NCBI RefSeq assembly: GCF_018128065.1
Contig: NZ_CP072360.1
Coordinates: 810,501-874,500 of the forward strand
DNA length: 64,000 bases
Reading direction: 5' to 3'
From: Prevotella melaninogenica
GTDB taxonomy: Bacteria > Bacteroidota > Bacteroidia > Bacteroidales > Bacteroidaceae
The translations under genes were made by a program, and so were the position numbers. Shown here piece by piece: positions 27,089 through 36,662 of this stretch (the stretch's first letter is position 1; each line of letters starts with the position of its first letter). The notes beneath the pieces were generated by a model. That model made no database searches, was not told the origin of the DNA, and worked only from the letters and a program-made list of their open reading frames with translations.

Positions 27089-29239
27089 TTAGGGTCTGTC
27101 AGCAGGTTTTACACCAAACTGAGAAGGCTTGTTACCCATTACAAACTCAAGTGTTCCACCACGTTTGATGTCCTTGAAGTCAATGTAAGAACGGGTATAA
27201 GGCTTACCATTCAACTTAGCACTCTGAATATAAATATTCTTATCGCTGTTGTTATGTGCCACAACACGGAATGTCTTACCATCTCCAACGTTCACCGAAG
27301 CCTCATCGAAGAGCGGTGTACCGAAGATATACTTGCCTCCTGCTGGCTCAACCTGATACATACCAAGAGCTGAAAGAATGTACCATGCAGACATCTGACC
27401 CACATCCTCGTTACCACTCAAACCATCGAAGTCGTCGTGATACAAGTTCTTGAGTACATAGCGAATCTTATCCGCTGCCTTCCAAGGCTGACCCACATAG
27501 TTGTACATATAAAGGATATGATGGCTTGGCTCATTACCGTGTGCGTACTGACCAATCAGACCCGTAATGTCTGGTGAGGCCTCTGCTCCCATGTCACCAT
27601 TGACGATGAAGAGGGAATCAAGCTTTGAAACAAATGGTTTCTCACCACCGAAGGCAGAAACAAGACCATGCACATCGTGTGGAACAAGCCACACATACTG
27701 CCATGCATTACCCTCAGCATAGTCGTCCTGACGGTGTACAGTGCTGAATGGATCAAATGGTTCACGGAACTTACGATCAGATGTTACACCACGCATAAAC
27801 TTCGTTTTCCTGTCGAAGTAGAAGTCACGATATGACTGGCTGCGCTTAGAGAAGTACTTGTAATCAGCGGTCTTACCCAACTGCTTTGCAAGTTTTGCTA
27901 TACAAGCATCAGCCAAAGCATACTCCAATCCCTTTGCAACTGTCTCATGCTCTGGATCGAGATCACAAGGAATATAACCATACTTCTTCAATAATCCCAT
28001 ACCACGCTCATCAAGCATTGCAGAAGCCTTAGCAGCCTCAAAGACTGCATTCTTATCTACATCATAGCCTTTCAGTGCAATATCAACAAGCACAGGAACG
28101 CCCGGATTACCAATCATACAGTCGGTTTCATTGCCCACAAGGTGCCATACAGGCAACTTACCCTGCTCCTTAAAGATATGAAGCATGGTCTGTGCGATGT
28201 CGCGCTGCTTCTCTGGATGAATGATTGTCATCAATGGATGTGCAGCACGATAGGTATCCCAAAGTGAGAAGGTAGTATAATTTGTAAAGTCACCTTTATG
28301 AGTCTTGCCGTCTGCACCACGATATTCACCGTTTACATCATTGAAGACAGAAGGTGCAATCATTGAGTGATACATTGCTGTATAGAATATCTTTCTTGCA
28401 CGCTCATCCTCTGTCTTGATAGCAATCTTACTCAATTCACGGTTCCACTCATCCTTCGCCAAAGCAACAGTATTACGGAAGTCCCAGCCTGAAAGTTCCT
28501 TCTGGATATTCAATCGAGCGTTCTCAACACTCACTGCAGAGATACCTACCTTTACAAGAAGTGGCTGCTCAGCATTGTCAACAGAAAAGACACCGATTGT
28601 ATCACGCTCATTTGACTCCAACTTAACAGGCTGTGAGAACTCAGCAACAAAGTAAACGCGCTGGTCCTTAGCCCATCCTTGTGACATACGGTAACCGCTA
28701 ACGGTCTTAGTCGACTCCTGCTTGAAGTTGCAAGAAGTCATCTTGTCCCAACCGATACCCTGAGAAAGGTTCAATATAACGTAACCCTTCGCTGCATCAG
28801 CAGGGAAAGCGTAACGATGGAAAGCCACACGCTGAGTTGCAGTCAACTCTACACGAACACCAGAAGCCAACATCACTGAATAATAGCCCGGGCGAACATG
28901 CTCCGCACGATGCGAGAATTTCACCTCACGCTGTGTTGGATTGGTAACAGGAAGGAGTGAAACGTCACCCAAATCACCAATACCCGTACCGCTAAGGTGC
29001 ATCTGTCCGAAACCGATAACCGTTGAGTCGCTGTAATGATAACCAGAACACCAGTCCCAACCCTGCTTCTTCTGTGTTGGACCAGCCTGAATATTACCGA
29101 ATGGAACATTTGCACCAAGGAACACATGTCCGTGTCCGCCCGTTCCAATAAATGGGTCTACATACTGCGTATAGTCCTGCGCAAAGGCTAAAAGACTGGT
29201 AACAGCAAACGCCATTAAAGTTAAGAACCTTTTTTTCAT
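27089..29239 (-). CDS. GH92 family glycoside hydrolase (alpha-mannosidase)
   Basis: 716 residues with signal peptide MKKRFLTLMAFAVTSLLAFA. YVDPFIGTGGHGHVFLGA at the N-terminus, VGNETDCMIGNPGVP mid-protein and SGNEDVGQMSAWYILSALG near residue 620 are GH92 blocks; the family are calcium-dependent exo-alpha-mannosidases. The signal peptide has no lipobox Cys, so it is probably periplasmic. It shares an operon-like row with GH20 and a second GH92. Linkage specificity is not readable here. Confidence 0.92.
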   Translation of the reverse strand: MKKRFLTLMAFAVTSLLAFAQDYTQYVDPFIGTGGHGHVFLGANVPFGNIQAGPTQKKQGWDWCSGYHYSDSTVIGFGQMHLSGTGIGDLGDVSLLPVTNPTQREVKFSHRAEHVRPGYYSVMLASGVRVELTATQRVAFHRYAFPADAAKGYVILNLSQGIGWDKMTSCNFKQESTKTVSGYRMSQGWAKDQRVYFVAEFSQPVKLESNERDTIGVFSVDNAEQPLLVKVGISAVSVENARLNIQKELSGWDFRNTVALAKDEWNRELSKIAIKTEDERARKIFYTAMYHSMIAPSVFNDVNGEYRGADGKTHKGDFTNYTTFSLWDTYRAAHPLMTIIHPEKQRDIAQTMLHIFKEQGKLPVWHLVGNETDCMIGNPGVPVLVDIALKGYDVDKNAVFEAAKASAMLDERGMGLLKKYGYIPCDLDPEHETVAKGLEYALADACIAKLAKQLGKTADYKYFSKRSQSYRDFYFDRKTKFMRGVTSDRKFREPFDPFSTVHRQDDYAEGNAWQYVWLVPHDVHGLVSAFGGEKPFVSKLDSLFIVNGDMGAEASPDITGLIGQYAHGNEPSHHILYMYNYVGQPWKAADKIRYVLKNLYHDDFDGLSGNEDVGQMSAWYILSALGMYQVEPAGGKYIFGTPLFDEASVNVGDGKTFRVVAHNNSDKNIYIQSAKLNGKPYTRSYIDFKDIKRGGTLEFVMGNKPSQFGVKPADRP

Positions 29240-29314
29240 ATATTGAATTGTTTTAATCTTACTGTCTTATATTTCTTGATAGAGCCGTCTTCCAACGGCT
29301 CATCAAGTATTCGT

Positions 29315-31390
29315 TTACTTCTCGTTGACAATAATTTCGTCTGTAAAGATCCATGCATCCTTCTCACGAGAGAGTGCCTTCACACGCACATAACGACCTT
29401 TGACATCTCCCTTCCACTTGTAAGGATAAACGAGGTAGTCCTCTGATGCCTTAATACCCGGGCTTACAGTGTCAATGGTCTTGAAGTTCTTACCATCGTC
29501 TGACACCATCAACTCGATAGTTTCAGGCGTATAGATAACAGACTCATAGAGGTGCATAAAGTCAACACGAACGTCACGGATGTCCGTAATCTGCCCCATA
29601 TCAACCACAACATCCACACCGGTACTATCGATGAAGCCCTGCCAACGACCCTCAAGGTAGCCCCAGTCGCCACGCAAACCATTGGTCAGTGTGCTGTCAC
29701 CTTCGGCACGATACTTCTCTGCATAGCGGCCAAGATAAGTCACTGGCTTATTCAATGCCTCATGCTGAGTCATGCTACGGCTCTCCATACGCGAACCCTT
29801 CTCCTTTGAGAGGTCAAAGGCATTATAGCCCGCACGCTTCAGTCGGTCTACATTTACGACTGCTCTCTTACGGAAGTTGTCATAACCTGTGCGATTCTTT
29901 GTCCAACCTGTCTCTGCCAAAGCCAACAGACGAGGATAAAGCATATACTCTAAATGGCTTGGCTCTGCAATGAACTCGGTCCATACACACGCCTGAACAC
30001 CATCCATATATTTCTCAAGATTGCTTCCTTTATACTCTGCTGGGATTGGCTCATAGTTATACGTCTTATCCAAACGAGTATAACCGCCCTGTGCCTTTGG
30101 CTGTTCCATCGGATTGTCCTGATACATATTCAGATAATAGAACTGCTGCGGAGCCATCACAACATGATGCTTACTTGTTGCAGCCTCAATACCAGCCTCT
30201 GTTCCACGCCATGACATCACAGCTGCGTTAGGAGCCAGTTTTCCTTCCATAATCTCATCCCAACCAAGGAGTTTACGTCCGTGGCTATTCAAGAACACTT
30301 CCATACGATGGGTGAAATGGCTCTGCAACTCGGCTACATCCTTCAAGTTGTTCTCCTTCATCATCTTCTGACAATCAGGACAAGTCTTCCATGTGCGGCG
30401 TTCTGCCTCGTCTCCTCCGATGTGGATATACTTAGAAGGGAAGAGCGCCATTGTCTCTTTCAACACGTTCTCCATGAAGGTATAGGTTGCCTCCTTACCT
30501 ACACAGAAGTCTGACTGCGTGTAAGGCTTGCCTGTACATGATATCTCTGGGTAAGCATAAACCACCTCATCACTATGACCGGGCATCTCAATCTCTGGGA
30601 TTACCTCAATGTGGCGAGATGCTGCATAGCGCACGATATCCTTGATATCTTCCTGTGTGTAATAACCACCGTAGGCTCCCGATGTATCTTTATGACAATA
30701 CTTACGGTCATTATCCATCCACCACTTTGTCCAATCTGACTGCGTTCGATAAGAGCCTTCATCTGTCAAGCGAGGGTATTTCTTCACCTCCATGCGCCAT
30801 CCACCACCATCAGTGAGATGCCAGTGGAAGCGGTCGAGTTTGAAATAAGCCATCGCATCAATCTGCTTCTTCAAGAAGTCCTTTGTCCAGAAGTGACGAG
30901 AGCAGTCTATCATCAAACCACGATAAGCGAAACGAGGGGCGTCCTTCACCTTTACACAGGCTATCTGACCATCCTTTTCGAGCTGGCGAATAGTCTGCAA
31001 ACCATAGAACAAGCCCGTCGGAGTCAATGCCTGAATAGTAATACCCGTTGGTGCAACCTCCAACTCATAACCTTGCAGACGAACACTGTCCATTGCCTGC
31101 GCAGCCTGCTGGGCTGTTCCCTTGCAAATCAAGCGGAAGACGCCTTGTTGAGAAGGATTCTTTGCGTATGCTAATGGATGCTTCAACACCTCAGAAGTGT
31201 ACTGATTCAACACCTTAAAGTCACTACCTGTTAGATTGGTCACAATCTTCGTACCCTTATTCAGCTTGAAGTGACCTTTCAGAAGGCTGATATTCTCAGG
31301 TTGTGGGATGATGTTTTGAGCTGCAACAGGCATAGAAACAGCTGTTGCAAACAACAGGAAAACTGCACTCAAAAGAACTTTTTTTCTCAT
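29315..31390 (-). CDS. GH20 beta-N-acetylhexosaminidase
   Basis: 691 residues. Signal peptide (MRKKVLLSAVFLLFATAVSM), a GH20b N-terminal domain (about 30-150), a GH20 catalytic barrel with FHWHLTDGGGWR and the Asp-Glu pair in HIGGDEAERRTW near residue 325, and a C-terminal beta-sandwich like F5/8C (about 570-691: VVDMGQITDIRDVRVDFMH). It removes terminal GlcNAc or GalNAc. With GH92 and GH130 this fits stepwise N-glycan trimming in the periplasm. Confidence 0.93.
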   Translation of the reverse strand: MRKKVLLSAVFLLFATAVSMPVAAQNIIPQPENISLLKGHFKLNKGTKIVTNLTGSDFKVLNQYTSEVLKHPLAYAKNPSQQGVFRLICKGTAQQAAQAMDSVRLQGYELEVAPTGITIQALTPTGLFYGLQTIRQLEKDGQIACVKVKDAPRFAYRGLMIDCSRHFWTKDFLKKQIDAMAYFKLDRFHWHLTDGGGWRMEVKKYPRLTDEGSYRTQSDWTKWWMDNDRKYCHKDTSGAYGGYYTQEDIKDIVRYAASRHIEVIPEIEMPGHSDEVVYAYPEISCTGKPYTQSDFCVGKEATYTFMENVLKETMALFPSKYIHIGGDEAERRTWKTCPDCQKMMKENNLKDVAELQSHFTHRMEVFLNSHGRKLLGWDEIMEGKLAPNAAVMSWRGTEAGIEAATSKHHVVMAPQQFYYLNMYQDNPMEQPKAQGGYTRLDKTYNYEPIPAEYKGSNLEKYMDGVQACVWTEFIAEPSHLEYMLYPRLLALAETGWTKNRTGYDNFRKRAVVNVDRLKRAGYNAFDLSKEKGSRMESRSMTQHEALNKPVTYLGRYAEKYRAEGDSTLTNGLRGDWGYLEGRWQGFIDSTGVDVVVDMGQITDIRDVRVDFMHLYESVIYTPETIELMVSDDGKNFKTIDTVSPGIKASEDYLVYPYKWKGDVKGRYVRVKALSREKDAWIFTDEIIVNEK

Positions 31391-31544
31391 AACGTGAGTA
31401 TAAATGTCGGTTTTATATTTTTATTATTTGATTTACGTAATATCTCTTTCTTCGATGGCTGTCGGCTGTCTGTAATCTTATCTGTGGTCATTCAAGACCT
31501 TTCTGATAGTAGACTGCCTTTCAAATTGCCATCTTCTTGTTTCG

Positions 31545-31610
31545 TGTTAAGCCTCCGCACCAAATGTGCTAAGTATCCGCACAACTCGTGCTAAGCCTCC
31601 GAACAGTAAC
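31545..31610. repeat. 22-bp tandem array, locus 2 (three units)
   Basis: Units at 31545, 31567 and 31589, each 22 bases, sharing GTGYTAAGCCTCCGCAC. They lie in the 318-base gap between GH92 and GH20 genes on the same strand. No gene is seen in the gap. Confidence 0.85.
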
Positions 31611-31708
31611 AGAAAACGGCAAACAATGTCTGTTATTGTCATTATATATAATGTAATAAGAAGCGAATTGCTTACAGATGTGTGAAATGCTTATCCGACA
31701 GCACTATA

Positions 31709-33964
31709 TTATTTCAGATAGAACTTCAATGAACCACCCTTCAACAGCTCGTCATTCGTGATGCGATAGCGGTTCAATGGCTTACCACCTAACTCCATCT
31801 TCTTGATAATAACAGCCTCATCATTTGGACGAACAGTCTCAATCACGAGGTTATCTCTGCCCCACTGTGCCTTATCCAAACGGATTGTCACCTTGTCAAA
31901 GACTGGTGAGGTGAGCGTGTAAGATGGGTCGCCCGGACAGTCAGGATAGAATCCTATCATATTAAAGATTGCCCATGCCGACATGGTTCCAGTGTCGTCA
32001 TTGCCCGGGATTCCCTCTGGTGCATTCTTGAAGTACTCCTTCAAGAGTCTGCGGGTCTGCACCTGTGTACGCCACTCGTCGCCCTTGAAATAAGAGAAGA
32101 GGTGAGGGTAAGCAATATCAGGCTCGTTTGCTGGGTCATAATAACCCTTATCAAACACACTCTGGAGCTTGTTTACAAAGTTTTTCTGTCCTCCCATGAG
32201 CTTTGCAAGCCCCATTACATCATGCGGAACGTAGAAAGTATAGTTCCAAGCATTACCTTCGTGGAAGCCCGGAGATGGTTCAAAGTTCTCGCCTTGTTTA
32301 GGATCGAAAGGCTTATAGAAGGTACCATCTGGCATTAATGGGCGCAACATACCATATTCCTTACTGAAGTAATGGCGATAACTCAAAGCACGATTGTGGA
32401 ACAAACGAGCATCGTCTTTCTTACCCAAGGCCGTAGCCAAACGTGAAAGAGCATTGTCAGCAATGTAATATTCGAGTGCGTGAGAAACAGAGTTGTCGAA
32501 CTGTTCGTGCAAGGCAACATATCCCTTCTCCATATATTCGTCGTTATCTGGGCGCAAAGGGTTCTCACTTCCCTTTGTCAGAGCCGACTTGCGGAAGGCT
32601 TCGTAAGCCTTGTTAATATCGTAACCACGCAGACCTTTCAACCAAGAGTCAACAATAACGGGAATAGCTGGGTCGCCTTCCATCGTGTAAGTCTCACGAC
32701 TAAAGAGTTCCCACTTTGGCATCCAGCCATGCTCCTCGTACATTCCAATCATCGAACGAATCATATCACGCTGACGATTTGGATAAACCAACGTAAGCAA
32801 CTGATGCACATTGCGATAGGTATCCCAGAGCGAGAAGACTGTATAACGATTGCCTTCCTTCACCGTGCGAATCTCATTGCTCTCCATAGCAGGGTACTGT
32901 CCGTTGACATCCTGCAAGATATTTGGATGGATAAGTGTATGATAAAGAGCGGTATAGAAGATGGTGCGCTCTGTCTTTGAGCCTCCCTCAACGAGGATGC
33001 GAGACAGGTCATCATTCCACTTCTTACGAGCCTCTGCGTGAATAGCATCGAAGTTCTTTCCACGCTGTTCAGCTTCAAGATTCTCACGAGCGTTTGCCAT
33101 ACTTACGAATGACACACCCATCTGTACCTCCACCTGCTCGTCAGCCTCAGTATCGAAGTTCATCCACACACCAATATCATCGCCTGAGAGTTCCTTGTGG
33201 TAAGTCTTATAGAGCTTATACTTGCCATTGTCAACATCCCACTCAGCCTCAACGCCTGTCATCGGGCGCTGCTTCTTCCAATAGCCAGCCTCTGTTGGTT
33301 TCTTGCTGACACGCATCACGAAGTAAATTGGGAATACTGCCTGTGGGTTATAACAGAATGTACCCTGCAGTTTCATACCCTCATACTCTGTGTCGCTCAC
33401 CTTCTTCACCATTGCACCGGTCTCATTTGTCAAACCCTCACCGAGGTTTAACAAGATATGACTTTCTCCTTTCGGGAATGTGAAACGTGCAACAGAACTG
33501 CGAGGAGTGGCTGTTACCTCTGTCTTCACATTATACTTTACCAAGTGATTAGAATAATAACCGGGATGAGCAACCTCCTTGTCGTATGTACTACCGTACT
33601 CCTTATAATCAACGTTCAACTTTCCTGTCGTTGGCATAAGCAACAATGAGCCTACTTCTGGACAGCCCACACCACTCAGATTGACATGAGAATAGCCCGT
33701 GAAAAAGACGTTATGATACTCGTAAGGAGTTGACCACCAGTGTGCATCCTTATCAAATTTGTTCAAATCGGAACCCATTACGTTGAATGGCACAACTGAC
33801 ATCAATCCGTTAGGGCATACTGCTCCCGGATTAGTTGTACCAAAATTAGATGTTCCAATAAATGGATTGACAAGGTCGACAGGCTCTTCCCCACCCTTGT
33901 CAGCCGCCTTCAGCAAAAGAAAAGACAAGGAAAGGAGTAGTACTAATAGGAATTTATGATTCAT
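31709..33964 (-). CDS. GH92 family glycoside hydrolase (alpha-mannosidase), second copy
   Basis: 751 residues with signal peptide MNHKFLLVLLLSLSFLLLKA. DLVNPFIGTSNFGTTNPGA opens the domain, FSRETYTMEGDPAIPVIVD occupies the place of the NETDC block in the other copy, and PGNDDTGTMSAWAIFNMIG carries the catalytic Asp region. The divergence from the 27089 copy suggests a different mannose linkage. A heptad-type inverted repeat separates it from the upstream GH130 gene. Confidence 0.92.
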   Translation of the reverse strand: MNHKFLLVLLLSLSFLLLKAADKGGEEPVDLVNPFIGTSNFGTTNPGAVCPNGLMSVVPFNVMGSDLNKFDKDAHWWSTPYEYHNVFFTGYSHVNLSGVGCPEVGSLLLMPTTGKLNVDYKEYGSTYDKEVAHPGYYSNHLVKYNVKTEVTATPRSSVARFTFPKGESHILLNLGEGLTNETGAMVKKVSDTEYEGMKLQGTFCYNPQAVFPIYFVMRVSKKPTEAGYWKKQRPMTGVEAEWDVDNGKYKLYKTYHKELSGDDIGVWMNFDTEADEQVEVQMGVSFVSMANARENLEAEQRGKNFDAIHAEARKKWNDDLSRILVEGGSKTERTIFYTALYHTLIHPNILQDVNGQYPAMESNEIRTVKEGNRYTVFSLWDTYRNVHQLLTLVYPNRQRDMIRSMIGMYEEHGWMPKWELFSRETYTMEGDPAIPVIVDSWLKGLRGYDINKAYEAFRKSALTKGSENPLRPDNDEYMEKGYVALHEQFDNSVSHALEYYIADNALSRLATALGKKDDARLFHNRALSYRHYFSKEYGMLRPLMPDGTFYKPFDPKQGENFEPSPGFHEGNAWNYTFYVPHDVMGLAKLMGGQKNFVNKLQSVFDKGYYDPANEPDIAYPHLFSYFKGDEWRTQVQTRRLLKEYFKNAPEGIPGNDDTGTMSAWAIFNMIGFYPDCPGDPSYTLTSPVFDKVTIRLDKAQWGRDNLVIETVRPNDEAVIIKKMELGGKPLNRYRITNDELLKGGSLKFYLK

Positions 33965-33967
33965 TTG

Positions 33968-34153
33968 GGTGTTGGGTGATGGGTGATAGGTGGTGATGAA
34001 TTGTTGGGTAGTGGGTGTTAGGTGTTAGGTGATAGGTGTTGATGAATTGTGATGAGGCTATCATTATTTACTTCTAAGCAATTCATTCCCACACAATATT
34101 CAACACCTATCACCTAACAATTCATCAACACCCAACACCCAACACTTAACACC
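33968..34153. repeat. Inverted repeat of TTGGGTG/TTAGGTG short units
   Basis: The left part (33968-34055) contains repeated GGGTGTT/GGGTGAT/AGGTGTT words and GATGAATTGTT; the right part (34099-34153) is its approximate reverse complement, including AACAATTCATCA. It fills the gap between the GH92 start and the GH130 stop and would fold into a long hairpin. Confidence 0.8.
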
Positions 34154-35128
34154 TTATAAAATGCTATTGTTCTTTGTGAACTCTACGATGTCCTTAATAT
34201 AGCCAAACGCCATACCAACGACTGTATCAGCTGCACCATAGTAAACTGCTACGCGCTCGCCATCCTGCAAAGCAGCACATGGGAAGACAACGTTTGGCAC
34301 GTCACCCTGCAACTCGTAAGGTGCATTTGGTGCAAGAAGATATGGACGGGTACGATAGAGTACCTTCTCTGGATTGTCCTTATCAAGGATAGCTGCACCC
34401 ATTGAATAACGGAAACCATTACAAGTAGTGATTACACCATGATAGAAGAGCAACCAACCCTCGTCTGTCAAGAAAGGAACTGAACCAGCACCAATCTTTG
34501 TACACTGCCATGCACTCTCTGGGAAAGGAGTAACCTTCATCACACAACGATGCTCGCCCCAATACTTCATATCTGGGCTGAAGCTGATGTAGATGTCACC
34601 GAAAGGAGTATGACCATTGTCGCTTGGACGGCTCAACATCGCATATTTTCCGTTAATCTTCTCTGGGAAGAGCACACCATTACGGTTGAATGGAAGGAAA
34701 GCATTCTCACACTGATAGAACTTCTTGAAGTCGAAGGTGTAAGCAATACCGATGGTTGGTCCGTGATAACCGTTGCACCAAGTAATCCAATAACGGTCCT
34801 CAATCCATGTAACACGTGGGTCATACTTGTACTCTGACTCTATCATTTCAGTGTTACCAGCCTCAAACTTGATAGGCTCGTGATTGATTTCCCAGTTGAT
34901 ACCATCCTTACTGAAACCAGCAAAGATGTTCATCTGTACCGCCTTGTTGTCACAACGGAATACTCCAGCGAAGCCGTCCTCAAAAGGAACAACAGCACTA
35001 TTGAAGATACTGTTTGATGTTGGAATATGATAACGATCAATGATTGGGTTCTTTGAATAACGCCACATCACATCCTTGCATCCTTCTGGACGTTCTTCCC
35101 AAGGCAGAATATCTTTTAAACTTTTCAT
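34154..35128 (-). CDS. GH130 family beta-mannoside phosphorylase
   Basis: 324 residues, no signal peptide, so cytoplasmic. [18 protein letters not shown] carries the proton-donor Asp of GH130, and [16 protein letters not shown] and [19 protein letters not shown] are further family blocks. The length fits the GH130 branch that phosphorolyses beta-1,4-mannosyl-GlcNAc, the N-glycan core unit. Together with the NahK-like kinase, this would turn the core disaccharide into mannose 1-phosphate and GlcNAc phosphate. Substrate is inferred from neighbours. Confidence 0.88.
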   Translation of the reverse strand: MKSLKDILPWEERPEGCKDVMWRYSKNPIIDRYHIPTSNSIFNSAVVPFEDGFAGVFRCDNKAVQMNIFAGFSKDGINWEINHEPIKFEAGNTEMIESEYKYDPRVTWIEDRYWITWCNGYHGPTIGIAYTFDFKKFYQCENAFLPFNRNGVLFPEKINGKYAMLSRPSDNGHTPFGDIYISFSPDMKYWGEHRCVMKVTPFPESAWQCTKIGAGSVPFLTDEGWLLFYHGVITTCNGFRYSMGAAILDKDNPEKVLYRTRPYLLAPNAPYELQGDVPNVVFPCAALQDGERVAVYYGAADTVVGMAFGYIKDIVEFTKNNSIL

Positions 35129-35281
35129 TGTAAATATAGTTTTATGCTTTTAGTTTTATAAGCTTGTTAATTGTACACATTATATATACAAGCAAAGTTA
35201 GTCTTTTACTTCAATAAAGGAAAGGTTTTTATTATTCGTTAAAAAGGAAAAACACTTCTTAACAAGTAACGTCCCGAATAG

Positions 35282-35461
35282 ATGATTGATGTAGCTACGA
35301 TAACCGTATCGTTTACAAAGGTAGTCCCAACGACTATTGTAGCTGTTGACAATTCTCCAGTTGCTTATTATACTTTGGGTGGTGTTAAGATTGAAAAGCC
35401 TATAGCAAGTGTTTTTGCGAAGCGTCAGGTCAGTAAGCCTTTAAAGGTCGTTGTGAAGTAA
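35282..35461 (+). pseudogene. Relic of the C-terminal end of a secreted Prevotella-type protein
   Basis: A 59-codon frame ends AYYTLGGVKIEKPIASVFAK, then a basic tail KVVVK and stop. The pattern YYTLxGxxxxKPxxGxYxxxGKKVVVK is the common C-terminal tail of large secreted Bacteroidota proteins. No upstream body is present, so this is a leftover of a deleted gene. In the same 468-base gap, GCCATATC/GATATGGC at about 35532-35575 could form a small hairpin. Confidence 0.45.
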
Positions 35462-35596
35462 ACTCCTTTGTTTGTAGTCTTTGGAAAAGAAGTCTCTTAG
35501 TATAGCAAAACTTCTTACATTCATTTATATAGAAAGCCATATCAACGAACCTTTGCGGCTGAAGATATGGCATTATTGATTTGTAGAAAAAGGTTC

Positions 35597-36382
35597 TTAT
35601 ATTTTATGGGTGCGATAGATGAGGTAATCACCATCCGCATGGATGGTAAATTCATTTGATAGAGCTTCGTTCAGTGTTCCCTGCCATAGCTCGTTGAAAG
35701 GGTAGATATCCCATTTCAGTCCGATGCTGTTCAACTCTTTGCAGGTTGTATTGAAGATGCTGACTTGCTGTCCAGGGAAGGAATCAAAGCGAGTTGTGCC
35801 CGATGCTACGACAAAGTAACCATAGTCGGTAATCATCACAGGGTCGATGCCTAACTGCCGATGGTAGTAGAGCATAAGCGAGATGTTCCCCAGTGTGTGG
35901 TCCTCACGTTTGCCCGTTGCTCCGAGGTAACAGAAGCGGGGTCGCATATGTGTCGATGCATCCATCTTCAGATGTGAGCGAGCAAAGAGAGTAGCCTTAG
36001 TGAGATCGTTAAACTCTTGTTCAGAGATAGGGTGATAGATGTGTGCATAGCGTTGTTTTAGCGTATCAGAGAGTGAGTCACCATCCCCCACGACTGCCGT
36101 TGGTTCTATTTCATATTCAAGTAGGTTCTCCAAAGCACCATCACATACAATCAAATTCTTCGCAGTTCGTAAAACACGAAGGGGTATGACATGGGTTGGA
36201 AAGTCACCTGCAGCAAGGATGACGACACTAAAGCCTCCCCCAACCCCTCCGAAAGGAGGGGAGTGCCTAATCGAAGAGACCTCCCCTAACCCCTCCGAAG
36301 GAGGGGAAAGCCTAACGGGGTGCTCGTTGGGAATGTGTTGATGTTGTCCGTTCTTATTATTCTCTTTATAATTGATAATCAT
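35597..36382 (-). CDS. Thiamine pyrophosphokinase with repeat-encoded N-terminal insert
   Basis: 261 residues. SVVILAAGDFPTHVIPL, AVVGDGDSLSD and YLGATGKREDHTLGN are the ATP/thiamine-binding blocks of thiamine pyrophosphokinase, which makes TPP from thiamine. Residues about 25-51 (LSPPSEGLGE ... HSPPFGGVGGGF) are translated from two CTCCCC hairpin repeats at 36233-36322, so the first 51 residues have no place in the family fold. The real start may be further in. It is the third gene of the thiamine set after the receptor and PnuT. A 23-bp direct repeat abuts its ATG. Confidence 0.88.
   Translation of the reverse strand: MIINYKENNKNGQHQHIPNEHPVRLSPPSEGLGEVSSIRHSPPFGGVGGGFSVVILAAGDFPTHVIPLRVLRTAKNLIVCDGALENLLEYEIEPTAVVGDGDSLSDTLKQRYAHIYHPISEQEFNDLTKATLFARSHLKMDASTHMRPRFCYLGATGKREDHTLGNISLMLYYHRQLGIDPVMITDYGYFVVASGTTRFDSFPGQQVSIFNTTCKELNSIGLKWDIYPFNELWQGTLNEALSNEFTIHADGDYLIYRTHKI
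36233..36322. repeat. Two CTCCCC/GGAGGGG hairpin repeats inside the kinase coding region
   Basis: Units at 36233-36271 and 36279-36322 share CCTCCCCYAACCCCTCCGAA and GGAGGGGARWGCCTAAY. Each folds as CCCCTCC-GAAR-GGAGGGG. Both are read through in frame by the thiamine pyrophosphokinase gene. Confidence 0.85.
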
Positions 36383-36427
36383 TTATCTTGCTATTCTTAT
36401 TCTATTTATCTTGCTATTCTTATTCTA
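36382..36427. repeat. 23-bp direct repeat, two copies
   Basis: Two exact tandem copies (36382-36404 and 36405-36427) containing TTATCTTGCTATTCTTATTC, directly before the kinase ATG on the minus strand. Confidence 0.85.
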
Positions 36428-36527
36428 TTCTTTCTCTCTTTCGAGATACTTTATATGGTATTATTCCTTTCGATAACTTCTTCTTCAGCCTATGAATATA
36501 TTTGAAGAACCCTGAAGGAACCTTTAT

Positions 36528-36662
36528 CCCGTTAGGCATCCCCCTCTTTCGGAGGGGTTAGGGGAGGTCTTCATTTCGATATATACCCTTCCCTTCTAAT
36601 GGGTTAGGGGAGATCTTCCCTATTTGTACTCCCCTCCTTTCGGAGGGGTTGGGGGAGGCTCC
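36528..36662. repeat. Cluster of three CTCCCC/GGAGGGG hairpin repeats
   Basis: Units at 36528-36571, 36587-36618 (degenerate) and 36629-36662. The last two encode the end of the PnuT-like protein, including its stop codon. Confidence 0.8.

Noticed and set aside
35532..35575. GCCATATC/GATATGGC hairpin as an intrinsic terminator
   Set aside because: Stem is only eight A/T-rich pairs with a 20-base loop and no T tract; kept only as a remark.
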